From: Butyricicoccus pullicaecorum
GTDB lineage: Bacteria; Bacillota; Clostridia; Oscillospirales; Butyricicoccaceae
Assembly (NCBI GenBank): GCA_018366035.1
Contig: JAGZIW010000011.1
Location: 7,310-71,309, forward strand
Direction of reading: 5' to 3'
DNA: 64,000 nt
Part shown: positions 50,082-59,263 of the stretch, piece after piece
Layout: each line of letters opens with the position of its first letter
How positions within the stretch are numbered: position 1 is the first letter of the stretch
Notes under the pieces: generated by a model
What the model was told of the DNA's origin: nothing
Database searches by the model: none
Seen by the model: the letters and a program-made list of their open reading frames with translations, nothing else
Translations under genes and position numbers: made by a program

Positions 50082-51965
50082 TTGGCTGACATTACCATAC
50101 AAAATTTAACAAAATATTACGGAGACCGGCTCATTCTGTCAAACATCAGCTTTGATATTCAGTCGGGAGAAAAGGTGGCAATCCTTGGTCCAAACGGTGC
50201 GGGGAAAACCACACTGCTAAATATCATTGCAGGGCGTCTTGCCTACGATGACGGGCATGTCTCTATTGGTGCCAACCGCACGGTTGGTGTCATCGATCAG
50301 ATACCACATTACGATACCTCTGCCACGGTTGACGATGTCCTGCATACTGCCTTTGCCAATGTGCAGACAGTGCGCGCCGAAATGGACGCACTTGCAGTGC
50401 AGATGGCAGAACACCCAGACGATACTCTTTTGCTGCACCGTTATGGCACGTTACAGCAAAAATTAGATGCGCTGGGCGGATATGACCATGATTTTGAAGT
50501 AGACAAAGTATGCAATGGTCTGGATATCCCAGCAGCACAGCGGACGCAACCGTTTTCACAACTGTCTGGCGGAGAGAAAACAAGGGTCAATCTTGCGCGT
50601 ATCATTCTGGAGCAAACTGATATCCTGCTGCTTGATGAGCCAACCAACCATCTGGACTTAGATGCAGTTCGCTGGCTGGGTGATTATCTCGAATCCTATA
50701 CAGGCACTGTTGTCACCGTTTCACACGATCGCTATTTTCTGGATCAGTGCTGTGACCGGATCATTGAAATTCAAGACACCATTTGTGACTTTTATGCGGG
50801 TTCCTATTCCTTCTATGCAGAAGAAAAGGAGCGCCGCTATGCACAGCGGCTTGCTGAGCATGAAAACCAAATGGCTGAGCGCAAGCGGCTGGAAGCGACT
50901 GCACGCAAAATGCATGAGCATGGTACAGAAAAGCTTGCAAAGCGTGCAGCATCTATCGAAAAGCGCATTGCACGCATGAAAGTAACAGATCGCCCCAAAA
51001 AGCAGGGCAATCTCTCCGTATCCTTTGGCGATCCCAACTATGAAACAGAAGAAGTACTCAAGGTTCGTGGTATTACAAAAAGTTTTGATAACCGAATAAT
51101 ATTACAAGATGTAACCTTCAACATTCGAAACGGAGAGCGCGTTGCCATTCTTGGTGACAATGGCGCGGGAAAAACGACTCTCCTTCGTATTCTTTTGGGT
51201 GAAGAAACCGCAGACAGTGGCGTGATCAAAAAGGGGCAGGGCTTACGCCCCGCCTATCTTCCGCAGCAGGTGCATTTTGCAAATGAGGGGCGTAATCTCA
51301 TTGACACCCTGATATATGATAAAAATGTGACCATGCAGACTGCGCGCAACCGTTTGGGCGCTTTCCGCTTTTCCGGTGAGGATCAGCTCAAAACCGTGCG
51401 TATGCTTTCCGGCGGTGAAAAAAGCCGTTTGAGACTTTGTGAACTGATGTATGATCCGCTCAATATGCTGATATTGGACGAGCCAACTAACCATTTAGAT
51501 CTTATGAGCCGTGAATGGATCGAAGAAGCGGTTGAGGCCTTTACCGGAACACTGCTGTTTGTCAGCCATGACCGCTACTTTGTTTCCCGCTTTGCGACCC
51601 GTATTATCTATCTGGAAAATGGTACATATACAGATTTTACGGGTGATTATGAGGCTTTCCTAAGCTATCGTGAACGCCAAAAGGCGGCAAGCGTTGTCCC
51701 CAAAGCAGAAAACACACCTGCTCCAGCGAAGCCAGAAAAGGCAAAACCCAAGGGCGGTACCAAGAATATTGCAAAAAAAGTTGCGGTTTTAGAGCGTGAA
51801 ATTGCCCAGCTGGAGGAGCGCATCACGGCACTGGATACCGAAATGGCCGCCTGCGGTGCAGATGCCGGACGTCTCATGGAGCTTATGCACACACGCGAAC
51901 AAACAGAATCCGATTTGATCGATAAAATGGCACAATGGGAGACATTGGCAGAACAAATCGAGTAA
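50082..51965 (+). CDS. ABC-F family ATPase
   Basis: A 627-residue soluble protein with two ABC domains and no membrane part. Walker A motifs are GPNGAGKTT near 38 and GDNGAGKTT near 362; signatures are LSGGEKTRV and LSGGEKSRL; Walker B LLLDEPTNHLD and LILDEPTNHLD. The domains are joined by a charged linker (EEKERRYAQRLAEHENQMAE). The C-terminal 80 residues are a coiled coil after an Ala-Pro-Lys stretch. This is the Uup/YdiF-like group of ribosome-associated ABC-F factors. Start is TTG, 8 nt after GGAGGG. A role in resistance is possible but not shown by sequence. Confidence 0.93.
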   Translation: MADITIQNLTKYYGDRLILSNISFDIQSGEKVAILGPNGAGKTTLLNIIAGRLAYDDGHVSIGANRTVGVIDQIPHYDTSATVDDVLHTAFANVQTVRAEMDALAVQMAEHPDDTLLLHRYGTLQQKLDALGGYDHDFEVDKVCNGLDIPAAQRTQPFSQLSGGEKTRVNLARIILEQTDILLLDEPTNHLDLDAVRWLGDYLESYTGTVVTVSHDRYFLDQCCDRIIEIQDTICDFYAGSYSFYAEEKERRYAQRLAEHENQMAERKRLEATARKMHEHGTEKLAKRAASIEKRIARMKVTDRPKKQGNLSVSFGDPNYETEEVLKVRGITKSFDNRIILQDVTFNIRNGERVAILGDNGAGKTTLLRILLGEETADSGVIKKGQGLRPAYLPQQVHFANEGRNLIDTLIYDKNVTMQTARNRLGAFRFSGEDQLKTVRMLSGGEKSRLRLCELMYDPLNMLILDEPTNHLDLMSREWIEEAVEAFTGTLLFVSHDRYFVSRFATRIIYLENGTYTDFTGDYEAFLSYRERQKAASVVPKAENTPAPAKPEKAKPKGGTKNIAKKVAVLEREIAQLEERITALDTEMAACGADAGRLMELMHTREQTESDLIDKMAQWETLAEQIE

Positions 51966-52019
51966 TGTGCTTTTTATAAAGCGCACATACGCTCTGCCAT
52001 TCCCTCAAGAGGACTTATT

Positions 52020-52778
52020 ATGTTTGCAAAATGGAAATTTTGGCTGATTTTGGCGTTTATATTTTTCATTCCGGGGATATTCTTTTTACCCTTTTCCCCT
52101 GTTCGTTTTGGCGGGTTCTTTTTAGGTGCTTTGGGATTCTGCTGTGTGATGGAAGCGTTTTTTGTCGCAAAGGAAAGCGTATCCCCCACTGCACATAAGA
52201 TTGCGCAAACGGGACGTATCCTGTTTTCCCTATTCTGTGTGTCTTTTATTGGTATTCAAGCCCTGATTATCGCAGGGCAAACCTCTGACCCTGAAGCAGA
52301 GGACGCACAATATGTACTGGTATTGGGCGCACATATTTTACAGACCCGTCCCTCTGATGCATTGATTGAGCGCTGCAAAACTGCCGCAGACTATTTGAGT
52401 ACGCACCCCAACGCAACTGCAATCCTATGCGGCGGACAAGGCACCAATGAGCCTATGCCGGAATCCCATATGATGCGAAAGTATATGATTGAAACCTTAA
52501 ATGTAGATCCCGATCGTTTGCTTGTGGAGGATACCTCCCGCAATACCATTCAAAATATACGAAACGCAAAAAAGCTTTATAATCTTCAGGATTATCGCTG
52601 CGCTGTTCTTTCCAGTGATTTCCATCTTGCACGTGCAAGACGGCTCATGGAACAGGCTGGGCTGGAACCTTATGGTATCTCCGCACCTATGCCCGATGTA
52701 CCGCTGATCGAAGCAGCTTCTCATATGCGGGAATACTGTTCTACACTGGGACTTTTATTAACAGGCAGATATTTTTAA
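52020..52778 (+). CDS. YdcF family (DUF218) membrane protein
   Basis: A 252-residue protein with two N-terminal membrane segments (about 5-50), a third near 70-90 and a DUF218 domain: YVLVLGAHILQTRPSDALIERC, ATAILCGGQGTNEPMPES, LVEDTSRNTIQNI and VLSSDFHLARARRLMEQAG. The Gly-rich loop, Glu-Asp and Ser-Asp-Phe-His motif are conserved in the SanA/YdcF group, which affects envelope permeability. Its ligand is unknown. prfA follows after 18 nt. Confidence 0.88.
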   Translation: MFAKWKFWLILAFIFFIPGIFFLPFSPVRFGGFFLGALGFCCVMEAFFVAKESVSPTAHKIAQTGRILFSLFCVSFIGIQALIIAGQTSDPEAEDAQYVLVLGAHILQTRPSDALIERCKTAADYLSTHPNATAILCGGQGTNEPMPESHMMRKYMIETLNVDPDRLLVEDTSRNTIQNIRNAKKLYNLQDYRCAVLSSDFHLARARRLMEQAGLEPYGISAPMPDVPLIEAASHMREYCSTLGLLLTGRYF

Positions 52779-52796
52779 TACAGAATGAGGTAAACT

Positions 52797-53867
52797 ATGC
52801 TTGATAAATTGAGTGCATTGATCGCTCGCTTTGATGAGGTAGAGGCGCGCCTATCCGCACCCGATCTCTATGATGATCCGACGGCGGCGGCAAAGCTGCT
52901 CAAGGAGCAGCGCCGGCTGGCGCCAATCGTTGAGGTCATACGTGCCCGTGAGCAGGCGCTTGCGACCATCGCCGATGCGCAGGAGCTCATGCGTGAAGAT
53001 CCCGAAATGCGCGACTTTGCGCAGGAAGAAATGAATGATGCACAATCACGTGCAGAACAGCTTGAGCAGGATCTGAAAATCCTGCTGCTCCCCCGTGATC
53101 CCAATGATGACAAAAATATTATCGTGGAAATCCGTGGCGGGGCGGGCGGAGAGGAATCTGCACTCTTTGCGCACTCGCTGCATCGTATGTATACGATGTA
53201 TGCAGAAAAACATGGCTGGACCACTGAGATCCTGTCCATCAACGAAACCGAACTCGGCGGCTGCAAGGAGGTTGTCTTTCAGATTGCAGGCGATGGCGTA
53301 TATTCCCGCCTGAAATTTGAATCAGGTGTACATCGTGTGCAGCGTGTCCCCGAAACCGAAAGCCAAGGTCGTATCCACACCTCAACCGTTACGGTTGCCG
53401 TCTTGCCCGAAGCAGAGGAGGTAGACTTTGAAATCAACCCAGCCGATTTGAAAATCGATACCTTCCGTGCGTCCGGTGCAGGTGGACAGCACATCAATAA
53501 AACCGAATCTGCCATTCGGATTACCCATCTGCCCACTGGAACAGTCGTAGAATGTCAGGACGAGCGCAGCCAGCACAAAAATCGTGATAAGGCCATGCGC
53601 GTTCTTCGTACACGCCTCTACGAGGCAGAGTGCGAAAAGCAAAACGCCGCAATCGCCGCCGAACGGCGCGCACAGGTGGGAACCGGAGACCGCTCCGAGC
53701 GGATTCGCACCTATAACTTCCCCGAAAATCGCGTATCTGACCATCGAATCAAGCTGACAATCTATAAACTTTCTCAATTTTTAGATGGTGATATGGACGA
53801 AGTGCTCGACGCACTCATCACCGCGGATACTGCACAAAAGCTTCAGGCGCAGAACGATACCGTTTGA
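52797..53867 (+). CDS. prfA: Peptide chain release factor 1
   Basis: A 356-residue release factor for UAA and UAG. The GGQ loop that triggers hydrolysis is in RASGAGGQHINKTESAIRI near residue 230. The codon-recognition tripeptide is in VPETESQGRIHTS (PET; the RF1 class has PxT, RF2 has SPF). IVEIRGGAGGEESALFA near 110 is also standard. Operon with ydcF, tsaC and coaE. prmC, which methylates GGQ, is not in the window. Confidence 0.97.
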   Translation: MLDKLSALIARFDEVEARLSAPDLYDDPTAAAKLLKEQRRLAPIVEVIRAREQALATIADAQELMREDPEMRDFAQEEMNDAQSRAEQLEQDLKILLLPRDPNDDKNIIVEIRGGAGGEESALFAHSLHRMYTMYAEKHGWTTEILSINETELGGCKEVVFQIAGDGVYSRLKFESGVHRVQRVPETESQGRIHTSTVTVAVLPEAEEVDFEINPADLKIDTFRASGAGGQHINKTESAIRITHLPTGTVVECQDERSQHKNRDKAMRVLRTRLYEAECEKQNAAIAAERRAQVGTGDRSERIRTYNFPENRVSDHRIKLTIYKLSQFLDGDMDEVLDALITADTAQKLQAQNDTV

Positions 53868-53913
53868 TTGCATTTTGTATTATTTTATTTTTTCATAACA
53901 GGAAGTGTATCCT

Positions 53914-54936
53914 ATGAAAACTTTGCTTTTGCAGCCGGAGGCTGATGGTGCGATTGCACAGGCCGGTGCGTTGCTGGCTTCTGGTCAAGTTGTGGGCATA
54001 CCCACCGAAACCGTATATGGATTGGGTGCCAATGCACTTGATGGTACAGCAGTACAAAAAATCTTTGCTGCCAAAGGGCGCCCTTCGGACAACCCGCTCA
54101 TCGTCCACATTGCAGACCTTGACCAGATTTATTCTTTGACCACAGAGGTGCCTGATGCCGCCATACGGCTGGCTGAGGCATATTGGCCCGGTCCTATGAC
54201 CATCATTCTCCCCAAAGCAAGCTGTATTCCAAACGAAGTATCTGCCGGACTGGATACCGTAGGGATTCGATTGCCCTCTCATCCCATCGCACGGGCAGTG
54301 ATCCGTGCAGCCGGTGTTCCCATCGCTGCACCCTCTGCGAATTTGTCGGGTCGTCCCTCTACCACTACGGCTGCGCATGTGATGGAGGATATGAACGGAA
54401 AAATCGCGGCAATTGTAGATGGTGGTTCCTGTGCGGTCGGTGTAGAATCGACTGTAATCTCTTTGTCCGGAGAAAGACCGCGTCTGCTGCGTCCGGGAGG
54501 CATCTCTCTGGAACAGCTGGAGGCAGTCCTTGGCACTGTCGAGGTTGATCGTGCGATTGTCCAGCAAATCGGAGAAGATGTCCGTGTATCTGCGCCCGGC
54601 ATGAAGTACCGGCATTATGCGCCACATGCGCCGGTAACTGTTGTATGCGGTGACCCAGAACACGGCGCTGAATATATTGCGGCACACCTGACTGATACCT
54701 GTGGTATTATCTGCTTTGATGAATTTGCCCCGCGTTTTTCCTCTCACATCGTGCAGACTATTGGACGCTCTGATGACTATGCCGCGCAGGCACATGCAAT
54801 CTTTGATGCCCTGCGCACCTTTGATCATACGGAGGTTTCCTCCATCTGGGCACAATGTCCAGATGACAGTGGGATCGGTCTTGCAGTTGCCAACCGGCTC
54901 AAAAAAGCAGCAGGTTTCCATGTGATTGAGGTGTAA
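53914..54936 (+). CDS. tsaC: Threonylcarbamoyl-AMP synthase (long form, Sua5)
   Basis: A 340-residue Sua5. The N-terminal TsaC domain (1-200) has IPTETVYGLGANALDG, KGRPSDNPLIVHI, WPGPMTIILPK and APSANLSGRPS; the C-terminal Sua5 domain follows SPGMKYRHYAPHAPV-like APGMKYRHYAPHAPV. It makes threonylcarbamoyl-AMP for t6A37 of ANN-decoding tRNAs. AGGAAG precedes the ATG used; a GTG three codons upstream is less likely. The gene ends one base before the coaE start. Confidence 0.96.
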   Translation: MKTLLLQPEADGAIAQAGALLASGQVVGIPTETVYGLGANALDGTAVQKIFAAKGRPSDNPLIVHIADLDQIYSLTTEVPDAAIRLAEAYWPGPMTIILPKASCIPNEVSAGLDTVGIRLPSHPIARAVIRAAGVPIAAPSANLSGRPSTTTAAHVMEDMNGKIAAIVDGGSCAVGVESTVISLSGERPRLLRPGGISLEQLEAVLGTVEVDRAIVQQIGEDVRVSAPGMKYRHYAPHAPVTVVCGDPEHGAEYIAAHLTDTCGIICFDEFAPRFSSHIVQTIGRSDDYAAQAHAIFDALRTFDHTEVSSIWAQCPDDSGIGLAVANRLKKAAGFHVIEV

Positions 54937-54937
54937 T

Positions 54938-55528
54938 ATGAAAATTTATGGACTCACTGGCAGTTCTGGTGCCGGAAAAAGTACAGCAGCTGCATATTTT
55001 CTGCCCTATCACTTTGGCTGCGTTGATGCAGATGCAGTCTATCGGAGGATCTGTGTATCCGGCAGTGCCCTGCTCGGTGAATTGCAGGCAGCATTTGGGG
55101 ATATCCTGAATACAGATGGTTCCCTCAATCGTCCCGCACTTGCCAGCATTGTATTTTCTGATGCAGACAAGCTCAAAGTATTGAATACCATCACCTGTTC
55201 CCACATCTGGGCAGAAAGCCAAAACGAATTTGACCGGCTGGAACAGCGCGGCATCACACAGGCTTTGTTTGATGCTCCCACCCTATTTCAGGTTGGTCTG
55301 AATGTTCATTGTCATGCTGTGATTGGCGTCATTGCGCCAAGGGAAGTGCGCATTGCACGAATCATGACACGAGACGGGCTGACTGCACAAGCGGCAGCGG
55401 CACGAATCGATGCACAGCCTGACAGTGATTTTTACCGCAGGCATTGCGACTTCATATTGGAAAATCATGGTGATAACCAAGCACTTGCAGCACAAGTTCA
55501 CACGCTGTGCCAAACATTACAAGTATAA
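54938..55528 (+). CDS. coaE: Dephospho-CoA kinase
   Basis: A 196-residue P-loop kinase for the last step of coenzyme A synthesis. It has LTGSSGAGKSTAAAYFL at the start, VDADAVYRRI, FDAPTLFQVGLNVHCH in place of the usual VPLLFE, and DFILENHGD near the C-terminus. The expected variation in the CoA-lid segment is within the family's range. GAGG lies 6 nt before the ATG, inside tsaC. Confidence 0.92.
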   Translation: MKIYGLTGSSGAGKSTAAAYFLPYHFGCVDADAVYRRICVSGSALLGELQAAFGDILNTDGSLNRPALASIVFSDADKLKVLNTITCSHIWAESQNEFDRLEQRGITQALFDAPTLFQVGLNVHCHAVIGVIAPREVRIARIMTRDGLTAQAAAARIDAQPDSDFYRRHCDFILENHGDNQALAAQVHTLCQTLQV

Positions 55529-55543
55529 AAAGGAGCGTATTTT

Positions 55544-56923
55544 ATGGAACTGTTTTATGATAAAAAAACCGGCTGGGACAAGCTGGACACCAAGTCCTGC
55601 ATGGACTATGCAGAAGGCTACAAAAGTTTTCTCGATGCAGGCAAAACCGAGCGTGATGCGGTATGCTATCTGACAAAGAAAGCCGAAGCAAATGGCTATA
55701 AGGCATGGACACGCGGCATGCCTGTAAAGTCCGGCGATAAGCTATACCAAATCAACCGTGACAAGAGCATTATCCTGACCCATATCGGCAAGGCACCGCT
55801 TTCCGAGGGCTTCCATTTGACCGCTGCGCATCTTGATGCCCCACGCATCGACATTCGCACCGTCCCCCTCTACGAGAAAGATGGAATGGCATACTTCAAA
55901 ACGCATTACTATGGCGGCATCAAAAAGTATCAATGGCTTGCGATCCCGCTCGAGCTGCGCGGCGTCGTTTGTGTTTGTCAGAACGGAAAAATTACACGGG
56001 TTCCGGTTCATGTAGGCAACAAGCCCAACGATCCCAAATTTGTCATCACGGATCTTTTGCCGCATCTGGCAAGTGGGCAAATGACCAAGAAGGCAACAGA
56101 GGTCATCAAGGCAGAAAACATGAATGTACTGCTTGGTTCCATTCCAAGCGAACACGCAGAAAAAGATGACAAGGACAAGGTAAAACGTGCCATTCTGGAA
56201 TATCTCCACGCAAACTATGAAAACATGACAGAAGCTGACTTCCTGTCTGCGGAACTTTCCTGTGTTCCGGCATTCAACGCCTGTGACATCGGCTTTGACC
56301 GTTCTTTTGTGGGAGCCTATGGTCACGATGACCGTGTTTGCTCCTATCCGGCTGCGACTGCACTCTTTGATTTACCCGAAACGCCAGAGCACACTGCCAT
56401 GTGCCTGTTGGTAGATAAGGAAGAAATCGGTTCTGATGGCGTGACTGGTATGCAGAGCCACCATTTTGATACCTTCGTTTCTGACCTATGCCGTGCACAA
56501 GGTGTTCTGCCCGAGGAATGTATGGAACATGCAATCTGCCTGTCCGCAGACGTCTGCAACGCATTTGATCCCAACTTTCCAGAGGTCTCCGAGGGACGCA
56601 ACGACGCCCGCATTGGCTGTGGCCTTGCAATCATCAAGTATACTGGTGCGCGCGGTAAGAGCGGCACTTCAGATGCCTCTGCCGAGTTGATGGCACGCGT
56701 CCGCTGTATCTTGGACGGTGCTGGCATTACATGGCAGACAGGACAGTTGGGTCGTGTAGACCAAGGCGGCGGCGGCACTGTTGCGATGTATCTTGCAAAC
56801 CGTAATATTGACACCGTAGATGCAGGCGTGCCGGTACTTTCTATGCACTCCCCCTTTGAAACCATCTCTAAGCACGACTTGTATATGACCTATCTGGGCT
56901 TCGGCGCATTCTATCAGGCATAA
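55544..56923 (+). CDS. M18 family aminopeptidase
   Basis: A 459-residue zinc aminopeptidase (ApeA/aspartyl aminopeptidase group). Metal ligands are in LTAAHLDAPRIDIRTVP near 95 (HxD), the catalytic pair in VDKEEIGSDGVTGMQSH near 290, and MHSPFETISKHDLY near 440. It removes N-terminal residues, preferring acidic ones, in the cytoplasm. AAGGAG precedes the ATG, 15 nt after coaE. Confidence 0.93.
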   Translation: MELFYDKKTGWDKLDTKSCMDYAEGYKSFLDAGKTERDAVCYLTKKAEANGYKAWTRGMPVKSGDKLYQINRDKSIILTHIGKAPLSEGFHLTAAHLDAPRIDIRTVPLYEKDGMAYFKTHYYGGIKKYQWLAIPLELRGVVCVCQNGKITRVPVHVGNKPNDPKFVITDLLPHLASGQMTKKATEVIKAENMNVLLGSIPSEHAEKDDKDKVKRAILEYLHANYENMTEADFLSAELSCVPAFNACDIGFDRSFVGAYGHDDRVCSYPAATALFDLPETPEHTAMCLLVDKEEIGSDGVTGMQSHHFDTFVSDLCRAQGVLPEECMEHAICLSADVCNAFDPNFPEVSEGRNDARIGCGLAIIKYTGARGKSGTSDASAELMARVRCILDGAGITWQTGQLGRVDQGGGGTVAMYLANRNIDTVDAGVPVLSMHSPFETISKHDLYMTYLGFGAFYQA

Positions 56924-56950
56924 CCGACCAATAGAAAGAGAGGGTTGAGA

Positions 56951-57706
56951 ATGTTTTCGTTTTTCAAGAAATCTGCTGTCTCCAAACCGGATACAGCCTG
57001 TGAGCCTGACTCTGATATGCTTTGTACGGAAAAACAAAAAAAGCTTGTGGACTGTACCCACAAGCTTGATGTTATTCTCGAAAAAAAGAATTTGCATCAG
57101 ACAACTGCACGTGTTGTATTTGTATTAGATCACTCAGGTTCTATGCGCCCGCTTTATCAAAATGGTACGGTTCAAAACACCTTAGAGCGTATCTTTCCGG
57201 TTGCACTGCGCTTTGATGATAATGGAGAAATGCAGTTCTATCTGTTTGACACAGTCTATCAAGAGCTTGATCCCGTGTCACTTAAAAATCTGGAGAACTA
57301 TACCGAAAATATCATCATGAAAAAAATGGGGAAATATGGCCAGACACGTTATGCACCTGCAATGAATACCATATTGCACCGCTATGCAGAAAAAGAGCCC
57401 TCCAACACCCCAACCTTTGTCATATTCATTACAGATGGTGATAACAGTGACAAACCCGCGGCAAAGCAAGCTTTAATCGCTGCCTCCAAGCACAACATCT
57501 TCTGGAAATTTATTGGAATTGGAAAAGAAAGCTTTCCGTTCCTTGAAAAGCTAGATGACTTGGACGACCGCTATGTGGACAATGCAAATTATATTTCCAT
57601 ACCGGATCTCAATGCTATGGAAGATGAAGCACTCTATGAACGCCTAATGGAAGAATACGATGACTGGAGAAAAGCGGCAAAGCGTGCAGGAATCCCTATC
57701 CAATAA
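56951..57706 (+). CDS. VWA domain protein (TerF-like)
   Basis: A 251-residue protein. A polar N-terminus of about 50 residues precedes a von Willebrand A domain with a full MIDAS: DHSGSM near 60, Thr in GQTRYAPAM, and ITDGDN near 160. The C-terminus is the TerF-type IGKESFPFLEKLDDLDDRYVDNANY. TerF-like VWA proteins belong to tellurite-resistance/stress complexes with TerD proteins and YceG, but none of those genes is in this window. GAGAGGG precedes the ATG; an upstream TTG is rejected. Confidence 0.85.
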   Translation: MFSFFKKSAVSKPDTACEPDSDMLCTEKQKKLVDCTHKLDVILEKKNLHQTTARVVFVLDHSGSMRPLYQNGTVQNTLERIFPVALRFDDNGEMQFYLFDTVYQELDPVSLKNLENYTENIIMKKMGKYGQTRYAPAMNTILHRYAEKEPSNTPTFVIFITDGDNSDKPAAKQALIAASKHNIFWKFIGIGKESFPFLEKLDDLDDRYVDNANYISIPDLNAMEDEALYERLMEEYDDWRKAAKRAGIPIQ

Positions 57707-57858
57707 AACGCCGAGATATCACTGAAGGATCAGCAAGTATAGGGAAACATATACAAATTTTTTCTGAGAGATTTGTAACATATTCCAGATGGATTGAGAA
57801 GTGGTATCAACTTGTCTGAGATGCGCAAAAGAAAACGAAAAGAATCAATTTTTTACCA

Positions 57859-57887
57859 TTGTAACCCAGAGATACTGGTGTTATTCT
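57859..57887 (+). promoter_or_regulatory. Possible promoter of the MsmK-like gene
   Basis: TTGTAA at 57859-57864, 17-nt spacer, TATTCT at 57882-57887. The -10 is imperfect. The remainder of 57707-57940 shows no gene. Confidence 0.4.
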
Positions 57888-57940
57888 GATTACAGAAATA
57901 AGGATTCCCAGAGAATTCAATGGAAAGGGGTACACCTGCT

Positions 57941-59053
57941 ATGGCAAGTATTTCAATGCGTCACCTAAAGAAAATCTATCCCGGAAATATTGAAGTTGTT
58001 CCAGATTTGAATTTGGAAATTCAGGATAAAGAGTTCATCATTCTAGTCGGGCCCTCTGGCTGCGGCAAGTCCACAACGCTGCGTATGATTGCAGGTCTGG
58101 AGGAAATTTCCGGAGGCGAAATGTACATTGGCGATCGTCTCATCAATGATGTACCACCCAAGGATCGCGACATTGCAATGGTATTCCAAAACTATGCCCT
58201 CTATCCACATATGACCGTATATAAAAATATGGCATTTGGTCTGCAGCTGCGCAAGGTTCCAAAAGATGAAATCGACCGTAAGGTACATGAAGCGGCAAAG
58301 GTTTTGGATATCGAGCACTTACTCAACCGTAAGCCAAAGGCACTGTCTGGCGGTCAGCGTCAGCGTGTTGCTCTCGGACGCGCAATGGTGCGTGATCCTG
58401 CTGTTTTCCTGTTGGACGAGCCGCTTTCCAACCTCGATGCAAAGCTGCGTACCCAGATGCGTACCGAAATCACCAAACTGCACAAGCGTCTCGGTACAAC
58501 CTTTGTTTATGTTACTCACGATCAGACAGAGGCAATGACGATGGGTGACCGCATCGTTGTTATGAAGGACGGCATCATTCAGCAGGTAGATACCCCACAG
58601 AACCTCTATAATGATCCTTGCAATATGTTTGTCGCAGGCTTTATTGGCTCTCCGCAGATGAACTTTATCGATGCTGTCATTTCCCAGCACGGTGACCAAT
58701 ATCATATCGACTTCTCAGGCTACTCCATTCCCATTCCGCAGGGTAAGGGCGGTGCAGATACCTTTGGCGCGTATGTTGGCAAACCGGTTGTTCTAGGTCT
58801 GCGTGCTGAGGACTTCCACACAGAGGATATCTTCCTGAGCAATGCTCCAGAAAGCCTCATTGATGTTGATATTGAAATTGCCGAGCTGATGGGCGCAGAG
58901 GTATTCCTCTATACCCTCTGTCAGGGCAATAAAATCGTTGTCAAGGCCCCCTCTCGTGTACAGGCAAGAGGCGGTGAGAAAATGCAGCTTGCGTTGGATA
59001 TGAACAAAATACACATATTCGACAAGGAAACAGAGCGTACAATTTGCAATTAA
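57941..59053 (+). CDS. MsmK/UgpC-type ABC sugar-importer ATPase, solitary
   Basis: A 370-residue ATPase of the CUT1 family. Walker A GPSGCGKST, Q-loop FQNYALYPHMTV, signature LSGGQRQRVALGRA, Walker B VFLLDEPLSNLD, and a C-terminal TOBE domain (about 240-370). In Firmicutes a single such gene placed away from permeases usually powers several carbohydrate importers (MsmK, MsmX). That is likely here because no permease is adjacent. The ATG used follows GGAAAGGGG; an ATG seven codons upstream is inside that site. Confidence 0.93.
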   Translation: MASISMRHLKKIYPGNIEVVPDLNLEIQDKEFIILVGPSGCGKSTTLRMIAGLEEISGGEMYIGDRLINDVPPKDRDIAMVFQNYALYPHMTVYKNMAFGLQLRKVPKDEIDRKVHEAAKVLDIEHLLNRKPKALSGGQRQRVALGRAMVRDPAVFLLDEPLSNLDAKLRTQMRTEITKLHKRLGTTFVYVTHDQTEAMTMGDRIVVMKDGIIQQVDTPQNLYNDPCNMFVAGFIGSPQMNFIDAVISQHGDQYHIDFSGYSIPIPQGKGGADTFGAYVGKPVVLGLRAEDFHTEDIFLSNAPESLIDVDIEIAELMGAEVFLYTLCQGNKIVVKAPSRVQARGGEKMQLALDMNKIHIFDKETERTICN

Positions 59054-59114
59054 GCAATGAGGATAGCAAAAGACTTCGCTCCTCGATAACAGTACCCTAC
59101 ACAATGAAAAAACT

Positions 59115-59168
59115 CCCCATTTGTCAGACAGTCAGCATCGCTGCTCCCCTGACAGATGGGGGTTTTTT
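59115..59168 (+). terminator. Terminator of the MsmK-like gene
   Basis: CCCCATTTGTCAG pairs with CTGACAGATGGGG around a loop of about 20 nt, followed by six T residues. Confidence 0.88.
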
Positions 59169-59189
59169 AATTATGAGAAAAGAATCAAC

Positions 59190-59233
59190 AAAAAAGCCTG
59201 CCGTCTGTTTTTACAGACAGCAAGCCCTTTGTG
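59190..59233 (-). terminator. Terminator of the first SNF transporter gene (dispersed hairpin repeat, copy 2)
   Basis: On the reverse strand GCTTGCTGTCTGT pairs (with G-T pairs) to ACAGACGGCAGGC and six T residues follow. The left arm AAAGGGCTTGCTGTCTGT is identical to that of the ygiQ terminator at 41255. Confidence 0.8.
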
Positions 59234-59263
59234 AAAATTCAAAGATTGGTTGAGCAAAGCTAC

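Noticed and set aside
53893..54921. Antisense frame of 342 codons over tsaC
   Set aside because: It mirrors the codon pattern of the real gene, is rich in Cys, Arg and Ser and has no ribosome site.
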